64,000 nucleotides of DNA from positions 620,001-684,000 of the forward strand of contig CBDHGL010000003.1 of the NCBI GenBank assembly GCA_965263105.1, written 5' to 3'. The translations under genes and the position numbers were made by a program. The notes under the pieces are model-generated. The model made no database searches. It was not told the origin of the DNA and was given only the letters and a program-made list of their open reading frames with translations. Source of the stretch: JBCCTX01 sp965263105. Its GTDB lineage: Bacteria; Bacteroidota; Bacteroidia; J057. How positions within the stretch are numbered: position 1 is the first letter of the stretch; every line of letters begins with the position of its first letter. Positions 8,934 through 17,844 of the stretch are shown one piece after another.

Positions 8934-9533
8934 ATGAATTCCAGACAACATCTACCCCAAACCCTTTTCGATAACGCTCTATTTTTCCTGCTATTTTGTT
9001 CCCTTTTGACCCCAAGTGTTTATGGCCAGTCTTATTCAACAACGGCAGGAGTTCGCTTTGGCAATTACCTAGGTCTTACCGTTAACCAGCTTCTCGGTGA
9101 CAAACTCACGGGAGAGGCCATTATTGAAAGTGACTTACAGGATGCAGGCAGGGTTCACCTATTAGTCCGCAAACACAGCAGTATTTTGTGGAGGCGGATA
9201 AATATATATGGGGGGATCGGCCCACACGTAGGCTGGGGGCAGACAAATCCAGATGCCCTGGAGCCTGAGGTAGGAGAAACGGTATTCGGTGCCACCGGTG
9301 TATTGGGCTTTGAATTTACCTTACTTCAACTGAATGTTTCCTTCGATTACCTCCCCGTATATCAGCAAGGGCAGGAGAATGTAAAAGGCTATAAGCACAA
9401 TGGAGCCCTTTCTGTACGCTATGTAATTGAAAAAGCCAACAACAAAAAGCGTCGGCAAAAGCAGAGAGAGAAGCGTAGAAGGCAGCGGCATAAAAATAAA
9501 GCCCAGCGAGGAAGGCAGCTATTCAAGCTATAG
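8934..9533 (+). CDS. Exported protein, likely small outer-membrane beta-barrel with a basic C-terminal tail
   Basis: The protein has 199 residues and I do not recognise its family. A signal peptide ends near VYGQS (about residue 32). The body is rich in alternating short strands with aromatic ends (TAGVRFGNYLGLTVNQL, INIYGGIGPHVGW, GVLGFEFTLLQLNVSFDYLPVY, GALSVRYVIEK), as in small 8-stranded outer-membrane barrels. The last 35 residues are extremely basic (KKRRQKQREKRRRQRHKN) and follow the last predicted strand. The tail could bind nucleic acid, lipopolysaccharide or another acidic partner, but this is a guess. The methyltransferase-like lipoprotein gene follows after 45 bp in the same direction. 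Confidence 0.65.
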   Translation: MNSRQHLPQTLFDNALFFLLFCSLLTPSVYGQSYSTTAGVRFGNYLGLTVNQLLGDKLTGEAIIESDLQDAGRVHLLVRKHSSILWRRINIYGGIGPHVGWGQTNPDALEPEVGETVFGATGVLGFEFTLLQLNVSFDYLPVYQQGQENVKGYKHNGALSVRYVIEKANNKKRRQKQREKRRRQRHKNKAQRGRQLFKL

Positions 9534-9578
9534 AGAAAACATTCTAAGCGGGTGCAGGGTTAGCTCTTCAAAAACACC

Positions 9579-10313
9579 ATGCTTCGATCATTCACGGGTT
9601 TATTACTAAGTTTGTTGCTTTCCTTTTGGGGCTGTAAGGCCCAAAACCAGGCCTCAAGTGATATCCCTTCAGAAGACAGCTATTATACCAAAGGACCTAA
9701 AAGCCACGATGGCATTGGCAAGTACTACATGGGGAGAGAAATTTCCCATGTCATGGGGCATTTGGGAGCTAGTTGGTTGGAACGACCAGAACGGGAACAG
9801 GAGGAAAAAACAACCCTCTTAATAGAAAACCTCGACTTGAAGCCAACAGATGTGGTAGCAGATATTGGGGCAGGAACAGGGTATTTTGCTTTTCGGATGG
9901 CGCCTCTTGTTCCCGAAGGGAAAGTGTTGGCAGTAGACATTCAGCAGGAAATGCTGGATATGATTCAGCAAAAAAGGGAAAAACTAGGGGTATCAAATAT
10001 TGAGTTAATCCTGGGAGAGGAGCGTTCCCCCAAGCTCCCCCCCGATGGAGTGGATTGTGTTTTATATGTGGACGTATATCACGAGCTGTCCTATCCTAGG
10101 GAGATGATGGAAAACATCTACCAGTCCCTGCGGCTTGGAGGGCGAGTCATCTTGGTAGAGTATCGATTGGAAGACCCTTCGGTTCCCATCAAACGCCTGC
10201 ACAAAATGAGCCTGGAGCAATGTAAAAAAGAGATGGAAGCCGTTGGGCTCAGCTTTGTGGAAAACCGAAGCATGCTACCCAGACAGCACTTTATGATTTT
10301 TCAAAAAAAGTAA
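9579..10313 (+). CDS. Class I SAM-dependent methyltransferase with a lipoprotein-type signal
   Basis: The protein has 244 residues. The first 19 form a lipoprotein signal (LLLSLLLSFWGC), predicting an envelope location. The rest is a class I methyltransferase fold: motif I VADIGAGTGYFAF, an acidic end of beta2 (VLAVDIQQEML), and post-motif VDCVLYVDVYHEL. The segment before motif I (GKYYMGREISHVMGHLGASWLERPERE) recurs in an exported methyltransferase-like group known from several phyla (from memory). An extracytoplasmic place is puzzling because SAM is cytoplasmic. Either the signal is not used, or the fold has another role. The nearest neighbours also encode exported proteins. Confidence 0.8.
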   Translation: MLRSFTGLLLSLLLSFWGCKAQNQASSDIPSEDSYYTKGPKSHDGIGKYYMGREISHVMGHLGASWLERPEREQEEKTTLLIENLDLKPTDVVADIGAGTGYFAFRMAPLVPEGKVLAVDIQQEMLDMIQQKREKLGVSNIELILGEERSPKLPPDGVDCVLYVDVYHELSYPREMMENIYQSLRLGGRVILVEYRLEDPSVPIKRLHKMSLEQCKKEMEAVGLSFVENRSMLPRQHFMIFQKK

Positions 10314-10333
10314 CGGGCAAAAAACGCATGGAT

Positions 10334-10369
10334 AAATCCTGCAAATCTTGCTCATCCTGTAATTCTTGG
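10334..10369 (+). repeat. 9-bp periodic ATCCTG repeat tract
   Basis: Four near-identical 9-mers follow each other: AAATCCTGC, AAATCTTGC, TCATCCTGT, AATTCTTGG. A related tract lies at 33775-33808. It lies between genes and does not encode a plausible protein. It is likely one copy of a dispersed degenerate repeat family. Confidence 0.55.
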
Positions 10370-10416
10370 TCCATCTTTTCAGGGTTTTCCCTGATATATG
10401 AGGCATTCATAAAAGA

Positions 10417-10424
10417 TACTTTTG
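10417..10424 (+). promoter_or_regulatory. Putative -7 promoter element of the fibre gene
   Basis: TACTTTTG matches TAnnTTTG exactly, 28 nt before the ATG at 10452. It covers the upstream in-frame TTG at 10422, which supports the ATG as the true start. No clear -33 TTTG was found. Confidence 0.5.
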
Positions 10425-10451
10425 AACAGAGAATTCTCAAGCGTATCAATT

Positions 10452-13100
10452 ATGAAAAGAATATTAACCCCCTTCCTATTTTTTTTCTTATTGTCCTTCA
10501 TCAACCCTTCTCTTTTTAGCCAAAGTGTGGGAATTAACAACCCCCAACCCGACCCATCGGCCATACTCGATATTCTTTCTACCAACAAAGGGATTCTCAT
10601 CCCTCGTATAACAATTTCCCAACGCGATGCGATTCCTAATCCTGCTCAAGGTCTGTTGGTATACATCACAAATGATACAAGCTTTCACTTTTTTACAGGT
10701 AATCGGTGGCTTTCTCTTCAATCTCCCACGGGAGGAGGCCCTGGTGGGCCGACTTATGTGGCTGGAACAGGTATTAATATCAACGGAGGGCAAATTTCGA
10801 ATGTAGGGGATCTGGATCCCAATGATGATGTGTTGATTGGATCCCCAGCTGGCGGAGATCTGGGTGTCAGCTTTCCGAATCCCCAGGTGACGGGAATTCA
10901 AGGACGCCCGGTGGAAAATGCAGATCCCACTGAAGGTCAAGTGCTCAAATGGGATGGCACCCAATGGAGTCCCTCAAATGACAATGCAGGCGACGCCAGC
11001 TATGAGGCTGGAGAAGGAATTGAGATTACGGATACGGAAATCCGTAACATTGGAGACACCGATCCAACCAATGACATCGAAATAGGGACGACAGCAGGAG
11101 GAGATTTGGGTAATGTCTTTCCTGACCCACAGGTTATCGGCATCCAGGGTCGCCCCATTGAAGATGCTGATCCTACAGAGGGCCAGGTGCTCAAATGGGA
11201 CGGTACCCAATGGAGTCCAGCAAATGACAATGCGGGCGATGCGAGCTATTCAGCAGGGGAAGGAATAGAACTTACAGGAACTACCATTACCAATATCGCA
11301 CCCGATATTCCCATAAGCCTCTTAGGAGAAGGATCCACCAGCATTTCAGGAACCTATCCCAATTTCATCATTAGTTCTACAGACTCGGTCAATGATGCAG
11401 ATAGCGATCCCAACAATGAGATGCAGACCCTTATTCTCGAGGAAGATACCCTGGGACTATCGGGAGGGAATCGGATTGCCCTGCCCAGGAGTTCTTTGTG
11501 GAAAGAAAAAGGAGAGCATATTTATTATGATGAAGGTAAGGTCGGAATAAGCGTCGATACACCGCTTACAGATTTTCATATCGGAGATGGCTCCGATGTA
11601 TTAGTTGGTGATTCCCTTTCCGGATCGGGGTTCAAGATGATCTACTTTGGGAATAAAGGCGCATTTCGTGTCGGCTATCTCAATAACCCTTTTGGGGGAT
11701 ATAATTATGACAATTTCTGGGATTACGACAGTGTGGGCTTTTATTCTTTTGCCGCCGGGCAGAATTCTCGGGCCAAAGGCTTTGGCTCCTTTGCCTTTGG
11801 CTCCTTCGGTTGGGCAGACGGATCTGGTTCTGTCGCCTTTTTTGGTAATGCCAGAGGAAATAACAGTTTCACTTTTGGTGGGTCATCCAAAGGTCGAGGA
11901 AGTATCACCTTTGAAGGAACAGCAGAAGAAGAAGGCGGCATAGCCATGTATGGCTACACTGGGGGACGCTATGGGGTATCCATTGGAGGGGGGACTACCG
12001 GCTTAGGAGCCTCCTCTTCCAGGGAAGACTATGCTATCGCCATTGGATGGAATTCGGACGCTAGAGGACAGGCTTCCATAGCCCTGGGACCTAGCGATGC
12101 CTATGGATACAATTCTTTTTCCACTGGATGGGTCACAGAAGCTCGAGGCAACTACTCTTCCACTTTTGGCTACCAAACCAATTCGTATCCCTATGCTTCC
12201 ATGGCGCTGGGGCGCTTCAACGTCATCTCCGGTGATAGTGCGGCTTGGCGGGCAGGCGATCCCATATTTATCATTGGGGATGGAAGCTCAAACGACAACA
12301 GGTCCAATTCTTTCATGATACAGAAGAATGGACAGACAGCTATTGGATATAACGATCCCATTTCTATGTTACAAGTGTCAACCGCTTTAGGCTCTATCAA
12401 CAATGGGGGGGCATTAGATCCAACTCACGCCGCCGTACTGATAGGAACGGAAACCAGTGGGATCGCCTTTGATGCAAATCAAGTCGAATCCATTGGAGAT
12501 GAACTGTACTTGAATTTTAATTCAACAGAGAATGTGCGTTTGGGAGAAGGAGGAGGTAGTTTAGGTATTGGGATAAATCCTACTACTAGATTAGATATAA
12601 AGCAGCAGACGGATACAGGTGAAGGTGGAATGAGGTTGAGAAGTGCTGCTAGTAATAATAACTTTTGGGATCAATATTATGATGGAAATACGGAGAACCT
12701 GACCTTTGCCTTTAATGGGAATAATAGAGCCTCTATCGATGCAGCTACAGGAGCCTATGCCCAACTTTCTGATAGGAGAGTAAAAAAGAACATCCAGCCT
12801 CTACCTCAGACCTTAGAAAAGCTCATGCAATTACAACCCGTCAGTTACCACTATCGGGACCAGCCTGAAGATTCAGGGAAGAGTCTCGGATTTATTGCTC
12901 AAGAGGTAGAAGCCTTGTTTCCACAACTCGTTCATCAACAAGGAGAGTACAAAGCCTTGTATTACTCCGAGTTTTCGGTCGTCGCCATTCAGGCACTTCA
13001 AGAGCAGCAAGCTCATCTCAAATTATTGCAAGAGCAAATAGAGATCCTGAAGAATCAAGTAGAAGAGCTTAAAGCAGCTAGCCCCAATTCCTCAAAATGA
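10452..13100 (+). CDS. Trimeric-adhesin-like surface fibre with C-terminal peptidase S74 chaperone domain
   Basis: The protein has 882 residues. A signal peptide (to about FSQS) is followed by GINNPQPDPSAILDI, typical of Bacteroidota tail-fibre-like proteins. Two 82-residue tandem repeats are encoded at 10755-11000 and 11001-11246, and a third begins at 11247. Next come YadA-head-like repeats (SRAKGFGSFAFGSFGWADGS) at about residues 425-600. The C-terminal ~110 residues carry SDRRVKKNIQPL and LGFIAQEVEALFPQLV, the intramolecular chaperone (peptidase S74) known from phage endosialidase tailspikes, followed by a coiled coil. Such chaperones trimerise the fibre and then cleave themselves off. 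The stop overlaps the start of the T9SS cargo gene, suggesting one operon. A surface adhesion role is inferred. Confidence 0.88.
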   Translation: MKRILTPFLFFFLLSFINPSLFSQSVGINNPQPDPSAILDILSTNKGILIPRITISQRDAIPNPAQGLLVYITNDTSFHFFTGNRWLSLQSPTGGGPGGPTYVAGTGININGGQISNVGDLDPNDDVLIGSPAGGDLGVSFPNPQVTGIQGRPVENADPTEGQVLKWDGTQWSPSNDNAGDASYEAGEGIEITDTEIRNIGDTDPTNDIEIGTTAGGDLGNVFPDPQVIGIQGRPIEDADPTEGQVLKWDGTQWSPANDNAGDASYSAGEGIELTGTTITNIAPDIPISLLGEGSTSISGTYPNFIISSTDSVNDADSDPNNEMQTLILEEDTLGLSGGNRIALPRSSLWKEKGEHIYYDEGKVGISVDTPLTDFHIGDGSDVLVGDSLSGSGFKMIYFGNKGAFRVGYLNNPFGGYNYDNFWDYDSVGFYSFAAGQNSRAKGFGSFAFGSFGWADGSGSVAFFGNARGNNSFTFGGSSKGRGSITFEGTAEEEGGIAMYGYTGGRYGVSIGGGTTGLGASSSREDYAIAIGWNSDARGQASIALGPSDAYGYNSFSTGWVTEARGNYSSTFGYQTNSYPYASMALGRFNVISGDSAAWRAGDPIFIIGDGSSNDNRSNSFMIQKNGQTAIGYNDPISMLQVSTALGSINNGGALDPTHAAVLIGTETSGIAFDANQVESIGDELYLNFNSTENVRLGEGGGSLGIGINPTTRLDIKQQTDTGEGGMRLRSAASNNNFWDQYYDGNTENLTFAFNGNNRASIDAATGAYAQLSDRRVKKNIQPLPQTLEKLMQLQPVSYHYRDQPEDSGKSLGFIAQEVEALFPQLVHQQGEYKALYYSEFSVVAIQALQEQQAHLKLLQEQIEILKNQVEELKAASPNSSK

Positions 13101-14386
13101 TGAAAAAAGCATTTAATATTGGGTTAATTTTATTTTTGCCGCTTCTTTCCCACACTCAAACCTTAATATGGGTAGAGGGAGTGGAATTGACTGTGAAATC
13201 GAGCACTCAGGTATTTGTGGAAGGGGGGATAAATTGGGAAGATGAAGGAAAGCTGGGAAATGAAGGAGACCTCTATCTGGGTCATTCTGGAAGTGGATAC
13301 TTGCCCACAGAAGCCGATTGGTATCAAAGCGATGCCATCAATGCTGGAAACCTACTCGGGAAAGAAGGTAGAGTACACATGCTAGGAAATATGGCTCAGC
13401 AGAGAATTTGGGGCACAGATAGTTTATGCTTCTCCCGTCTGATACTTTCAAATCCTACAGTATCAGAGGGAATTTTATCCACCCACCAGTTGGAGCTCCA
13501 AGGAGCGTATTTAGATTTGAAAGCCTTCAAATTGTATATCCAGAATCCGAACCCGCAAGGGATTCAGACCTTCAATGGGGGCGCGATCAAAGGGGATACC
13601 TACATCGGTCAAGAGGGGGCCTATACCCGAGTAATATGGATAATGGATAGCATTTCTATTGAAAAAGAATTCGTCGTTCCATTTTTAAGTGCAGAAGGGG
13701 AAAGGATTCCTATGGGATTTGTCTTGCAAGAATATGTAGGTGATCCTGTAGAGCTATTTACCTACCCAACGAATCCCCTAAATGAACCCTATCCAATCCA
13801 ATTAGGGACTGTGGGAAATGTAGACCATTTATTTAATGCCTTAGGGAGGGATTTTTCCTCCTACTTTATCGATAGGTATTGGTATATAAACGCAGGTAAC
13901 AATCTCTTATCAGGTCTATCCCTAAGTTATGGGGAGAATGATGTTAGCGAATCCGTCCTGGACAAGGACCAGGAGTTGAAAGGGCAATGGTGGAATGGGG
14001 GAAAATGGACCTTCTTTAACTTAGGAGAACCTAGCTCGGAACGTCGCATAAGCTGGACTTCTCCCTTTACCTTTTCAGGAATTTGGAGCCTGAGTCGCGA
14101 CCAATTGGCTGTGTCCAAACCTGCTGAGTTACCCGTGGAGCATCTCTCTATTTATCCAAATCCAACAAAAGGATTGTGCTTTATCTCCTTGGAGTTCCCC
14201 TATCCCTCTGAAACTTTTTTCAGGCTTTTCAATTCCTCTGGGCAGATAGTTTTGGAAGAACATTCTCCCATTCCTCAAAAAAACCATTTAATCCAACTGG
14301 ATCTAAGTTCACTTTCTGGGGGTATATATGATTTACAGATACTTTCCCAAGGAAAAAGGATTAGCAGAAAAATTATGAGGTACTAA
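13097..14386 (+). CDS. T9SS type A sorting-domain protein of unknown function
   Basis: The protein has 429 residues. A signal peptide (to about SHTQT) leads into a beta-rich body. The last ~80 residues form a Por-type C-terminal sorting domain: LSIYPNPTKGLCFISL at its start, LDLSSLSGGIYDLQI near the end, and KISR-like KRISRKIMRY at the terminus. Such domains direct passage through the type IX secretion system and attachment to the cell surface. The middle (VEGGINWEDEGKLGNEGDLYLG) resembles beta-solenoid-like proteins that often stand beside S74 fibre genes. It overlaps the fibre gene by 4 bp (ATGA), so it may be made with it and act with it on the surface. The 3' end overlaps the convergent lipB by 4 bp. 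Confidence 0.87.
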   Translation: MMKKAFNIGLILFLPLLSHTQTLIWVEGVELTVKSSTQVFVEGGINWEDEGKLGNEGDLYLGHSGSGYLPTEADWYQSDAINAGNLLGKEGRVHMLGNMAQQRIWGTDSLCFSRLILSNPTVSEGILSTHQLELQGAYLDLKAFKLYIQNPNPQGIQTFNGGAIKGDTYIGQEGAYTRVIWIMDSISIEKEFVVPFLSAEGERIPMGFVLQEYVGDPVELFTYPTNPLNEPYPIQLGTVGNVDHLFNALGRDFSSYFIDRYWYINAGNNLLSGLSLSYGENDVSESVLDKDQELKGQWWNGGKWTFFNLGEPSSERRISWTSPFTFSGIWSLSRDQLAVSKPAELPVEHLSIYPNPTKGLCFISLEFPYPSETFFRLFNSSGQIVLEEHSPIPQKNHLIQLDLSSLSGGIYDLQILSQGKRISRKIMRY

Positions 14387-15105
14387 GCCCATTCAAATTC
14401 AAATACTTCGTAAAGAGCTGTTTTTAAATGCGTTTTCACTTCTTCCAGGGGAACCTTATAACCTGCCTCGGCCTCAAGAGAGGTAACAGCTTTGTCAGAA
14501 ATCCCACAAGGTACTATCCCATTAAAATAGGATAAATCGGTATTTACATTTAATGCTAACCCATGCATGCTGACCCAGCGACTGCATCGAATTCCCATGG
14601 CGCAGATTTTACGTGGGAGGGGTTTATCCACATCCACCCAAACGCCAGTAGCCCCGGCTAATCTTTCTCCTTGAACTCCATATTGGTCACAAACCCGGAT
14701 AATTGTTTCTTCCAGCATGCGCAGATACCAGTGGAGGTCCCGTTTAAATTTATCCAGGTCCCAAATAGGGTAAGCAACAAGTTGGCCAGGACCGTGATAA
14801 GTGATATCTCCTCCTCGATTGATTCGATAGAAGGAAACTCCTCTTTGGCTCATGGCTTCTTCATTGAGTAAGAGATGGGCGTCTTTCCCACTCTTCCCAA
14901 GGGTATATACATGGGGGTGCTCACAAAATAGCAAATGGTTTTGAGTGGGGACTTCTGGGGCCGCTTGTCCGAGCGCTTTCTCCAATTTGATTTGGGTGTT
15001 CTCTTTCAATAATTTCTCCTGGAATTCCCAAGCCTCACCAAAAGGAATTGTTCCTAGATCTTGAAAAGAAACCTTCGGCCGTAGAGATGTTTTTGCCTTA
15101 CCCAT
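14383..15105 (-). CDS. lipB: Lipoyl(octanoyl) transferase LipB
   Basis: The protein has 240 residues. It shows the LipB motifs in order: NRGGDITYHGPGQLVAYP, the lysine region RKICAMGIR, SRWVSMHGLALNVN, and the catalytic cysteine segment FNGIVPCGISDKAVTSL. LipB moves octanoyl groups from acyl carrier protein to lipoyl domains such as GcvH and the 2-oxoacid dehydrogenase E2 subunits, so it serves the same system as gcvT at 6339. The open frame extends to a TTG at 15129, but the ATG at 15105 gives a sensible start. Its stop overlaps that of the convergent T9SS gene. No lipA is next to it. Confidence 0.95.
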   Translation of the reverse strand: MGKAKTSLRPKVSFQDLGTIPFGEAWEFQEKLLKENTQIKLEKALGQAAPEVPTQNHLLFCEHPHVYTLGKSGKDAHLLLNEEAMSQRGVSFYRINRGGDITYHGPGQLVAYPIWDLDKFKRDLHWYLRMLEETIIRVCDQYGVQGERLAGATGVWVDVDKPLPRKICAMGIRCSRWVSMHGLALNVNTDLSYFNGIVPCGISDKAVTSLEAEAGYKVPLEEVKTHLKTALYEVFEFEWA

Positions 15106-15266
15106 CCCCAAAAATACAGAAAAGATCAAAATACCTCACTGTTCTAAACGAACTTGGATTCCAGGTAATTCATGGTCCCTTAGACGCCATAACAGGAAAT
15201 ATAAAAGATTTCCTGAAAATGAGGACTTATTCCATTATTTTGAAAATAAGAAAAAATGTATGGAAA

Positions 15267-17228
15267 ATGGATGTTCCCCAAATCTTTAAGTATGTTAGAT
15301 TGCTTAGTATCCTCCTTTGCTCCTTAGGCGAAGTTTCATGGGCCCAGACAATCAACTCAGAGGAAACAAGTGATACTTCCTTTATACAGGAATTTAGCAT
15401 TAAGTATTATGCATCTGGGCTTGGGCGATTGAAGAAGGTATTTGCCGATAGGAATGGAAATATTCAAGTCCTAGCGGATAGTGGGTTATTTCAGCCTTCC
15501 AGAGGGAAATTTTTGTATCCTGGGGAATTAGTTGCTAATCGGAAATACCGCCCCATGAAGGACATGGATATTCGGGATATGGCACTGGTAGAGGGACAGT
15601 TCCTGTACCTAACCGATAAATTTATTTTGGGGAACGCCTGGGCAGGTACGCACCTACTTGAGCTGGATGAAGAAGGCATGCAATGGCCAGAGGAAGAGAA
15701 TGACCGCGTGGAAGCCAGAAAACGAGGCCAATTAGAAAGTCTCAAAGTTCCTGTTGACCCAATTAACTGCATCAAATGGATTCAAGGGAATTATTGGTAC
15801 GGGACGGACAAAGGAGCCTTTATGGAGCGAGTTGACGGGGGCTTCAACTACTACCAGGGAGAACGATGGCTTCCGGGAGATACAGTAATTCATATCGCTC
15901 AAGGGCCCGATTCCTCCATACTTATATTGACTCAAAAAGGATTAGCTCAACTAATTTTTCAGCCATGGACCTTACAAAAAAAGGCTGCTTATTATGAAAA
16001 ACAGGTGCGATCCCGGCATATTAGGTACGGCTTAAATGCTAGCTTGGGGGAGATGCAAAGAGGTAGGCTAGAAACAGGGGTGCTCAAGGATTCAGATAAT
16101 GATGGGTTATGGACGGCCATGTACCTGGCATCCCAGGCTTTTCGTTATGCGGTGGAAGGCACAGAAGAGGCGCTACAAAACTGTCGGGAATCCCTTGATG
16201 CGATGGAGCGCTTGTTTAGCGTAAACCCCGTAAAGGGATTTCCTTCTCGTTCCTTTGAACGCAGGGGCTATATCCCCCATCTGGCAGACGTGGAACGCTG
16301 GCAGCCTGCCCTTGATCCCAACTGGGATTGGAAGGCAACCACGAGTAGCGATGAAGCTATTGGACATATGTTTGCCTACGGAGTAATTGCGGAGATAGTA
16401 GATGATACTGCCCTACAGGCTCAATCCATTCGCCTAATGGATAACCTGATGACTCACATTGTGGAAAATAACTGGTATTTGGTCGACTATGACGGCAAGC
16501 CTACCACATGGGGCCGCTGGCATCCTGACTATGTCAATGCCCGATTGAAAATGGTAGGGGACAGAAAACTCAACTCTTCCAATATCATATCCATGCTCCA
16601 AACAGCTTATCACTTTACTGGCAAAAGCCTTTTTAAGGAAAAAGCCTATGAACTGATGGAAGAATATGGCTATCTGGAAAACCTGCTCAGACCTATGAGT
16701 GAGATAGGACCTGCACCGGACACTGCGGATGACTGGGACAGGATGCTCTCCGAATCCTGGAACCACTCAGACGATGAGATGTATTTTCTGGGCTATTGGG
16801 GCTTATATCGCTATGCGTTTACAGATTCCCTAAAAAAGCTGTACAAGGAGGCCATCCTAGACCATTGGGAAGCCGAACGCCCTGAAAAGGAAGGGGCATG
16901 GAACATCTTTACCGCCATGACTGGAGTGGATACCTTCGATCGTGAAGCAGCTATTTGGTATTTGCAAGCGTATCCCTTGGATCTAATCGATTGGGATATA
17001 AAAAACAGCCATCGGAAAGACTTAGAATACCTGGAAGAAAACTTTCGGGGTCAAAAAACAAAAGAAGTCCTCCCACCAGATGAACGACCTATTCGACGCC
17101 ACAATGCCAATACCTTTATATTAGATCGGATAGGGGGAAGGGGCCGAACAGAATATAGTGCAGGCGACATTTGGCTGTTGCCTTATTGGATGGGGAGGTT
17201 TCTGGGCGTAATCCAAGCAGGGGAATGA
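15267..17228 (+). CDS. Exported protein with N-terminal propeller-like part and helical-toroid-like domain, function unknown
   Basis: The protein has 653 residues. The signal peptide (RLLSILLCSLGEVSWAQ) favours the ATG at 15267. An in-frame ATG at 15219 is the alternative, and the long upstream extension into lipB is improbable. Residues ~45-230 look like propeller blades of sensor type (VFADRNGNIQVLADSGLF, NCIKWIQGNYWYGTDKGAF). Residues ~240-600 are helical with many Trp, Tyr, Asp and Glu (DSDNDGLWTAMYLASQAF, TSSDEAIGHMFAYGV, WGRWHPDYVN), reminiscent of (alpha/alpha)6 toroid glycosidases and epimerases. I cannot assign an enzyme family. The acidic residues in DSDNDGLWT and SSDEAIGH are candidate active-site residues. 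Confidence 0.7.
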   Translation: MDVPQIFKYVRLLSILLCSLGEVSWAQTINSEETSDTSFIQEFSIKYYASGLGRLKKVFADRNGNIQVLADSGLFQPSRGKFLYPGELVANRKYRPMKDMDIRDMALVEGQFLYLTDKFILGNAWAGTHLLELDEEGMQWPEEENDRVEARKRGQLESLKVPVDPINCIKWIQGNYWYGTDKGAFMERVDGGFNYYQGERWLPGDTVIHIAQGPDSSILILTQKGLAQLIFQPWTLQKKAAYYEKQVRSRHIRYGLNASLGEMQRGRLETGVLKDSDNDGLWTAMYLASQAFRYAVEGTEEALQNCRESLDAMERLFSVNPVKGFPSRSFERRGYIPHLADVERWQPALDPNWDWKATTSSDEAIGHMFAYGVIAEIVDDTALQAQSIRLMDNLMTHIVENNWYLVDYDGKPTTWGRWHPDYVNARLKMVGDRKLNSSNIISMLQTAYHFTGKSLFKEKAYELMEEYGYLENLLRPMSEIGPAPDTADDWDRMLSESWNHSDDEMYFLGYWGLYRYAFTDSLKKLYKEAILDHWEAERPEKEGAWNIFTAMTGVDTFDREAAIWYLQAYPLDLIDWDIKNSHRKDLEYLEENFRGQKTKEVLPPDERPIRRHNANTFILDRIGGRGRTEYSAGDIWLLPYWMGRFLGVIQAGE

Positions 17229-17231
17229 GGC

Positions 17232-17813
17232 CTAGCCCACCATATTCTCTCGTGCTACCACTTTTTTGACTTCAGGGACAAGAGATTTTAGCACAGGTTC
17301 TACGCCTTTTTGTATCGTTTGAATGGCGTGAGGGCAAAGATAGCAGGCTCCGTGCATCCGAAGATTGAGAACTCCATCTTTATAGGATTCAAATACAATG
17401 TCTCCACCATCTTCCTGAGCAGCGGGCCGAATCTTATTATCCAGGAGTTGGGTGATCAAGTCTACCACCACTTCTTCTGTTCGCTCATGTTCAACTGAAA
17501 CGGCTCCATAATACAAGATAGGTTGGTCCGATTCGAGGTGTAATTGTATTAGCATGCGTAACTCAGACAATACCTCGTCCCATCTTGGGCTATTTTGGGA
17601 GTTTTTGACAACAGTTACATAGTTATGGTTGAGCATCACACGTTCTACATAGCGGAGCATCATCAACCTACGTGCTAGTGGAGAAAATTCTGCCTCCTTG
17701 AGCGAAGTAAACTCATAAGGCTGGTCCACAAGGATTCCATTCTCTAAGACAAACTTCATCGCTTGGGGATTGGGTACCCCCTCGATATGCATATGTACCT
17801 TCCGCTTACTCAT
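17232..17813 (-). CDS. NifU/Nfu-type iron-sulfur scaffold protein
   Basis: The protein has 193 residues. The N-terminal Nfu domain begins with KVHMHIEGVPNPQAMKFVL. The C-terminal NifU-like domain has IRPAAQEDGGDIVFESY and the cluster-binding CxxC within GACYLCPHAIQT. Nfu proteins carry and deliver Fe-S clusters to client enzymes, for example lipoyl synthase, which fits the nearby lipB and gcvT functionally although not as an operon. The open frame continues upstream to 17891 through a repeat-like region, so the ATG at 17813 is chosen. Between this gene and ung lies a GGTC-repeat region. Confidence 0.93.
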   Translation of the reverse strand: MSKRKVHMHIEGVPNPQAMKFVLENGILVDQPYEFTSLKEAEFSPLARRLMMLRYVERVMLNHNYVTVVKNSQNSPRWDEVLSELRMLIQLHLESDQPILYYGAVSVEHERTEEVVVDLITQLLDNKIRPAAQEDGGDIVFESYKDGVLNLRMHGACYLCPHAIQTIQKGVEPVLKSLVPEVKKVVARENMVG

Positions 17814-17844
17814 GGGACAAAGGTAGTGAATAGGTTTATTAGTC

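Noticed and set aside
10328..10519. Short cysteine- and serine-rich frame MDKSCKSCSSC...
   Set aside because: It is the translation of the 9-bp periodic repeat and then runs into the fibre gene in another frame.
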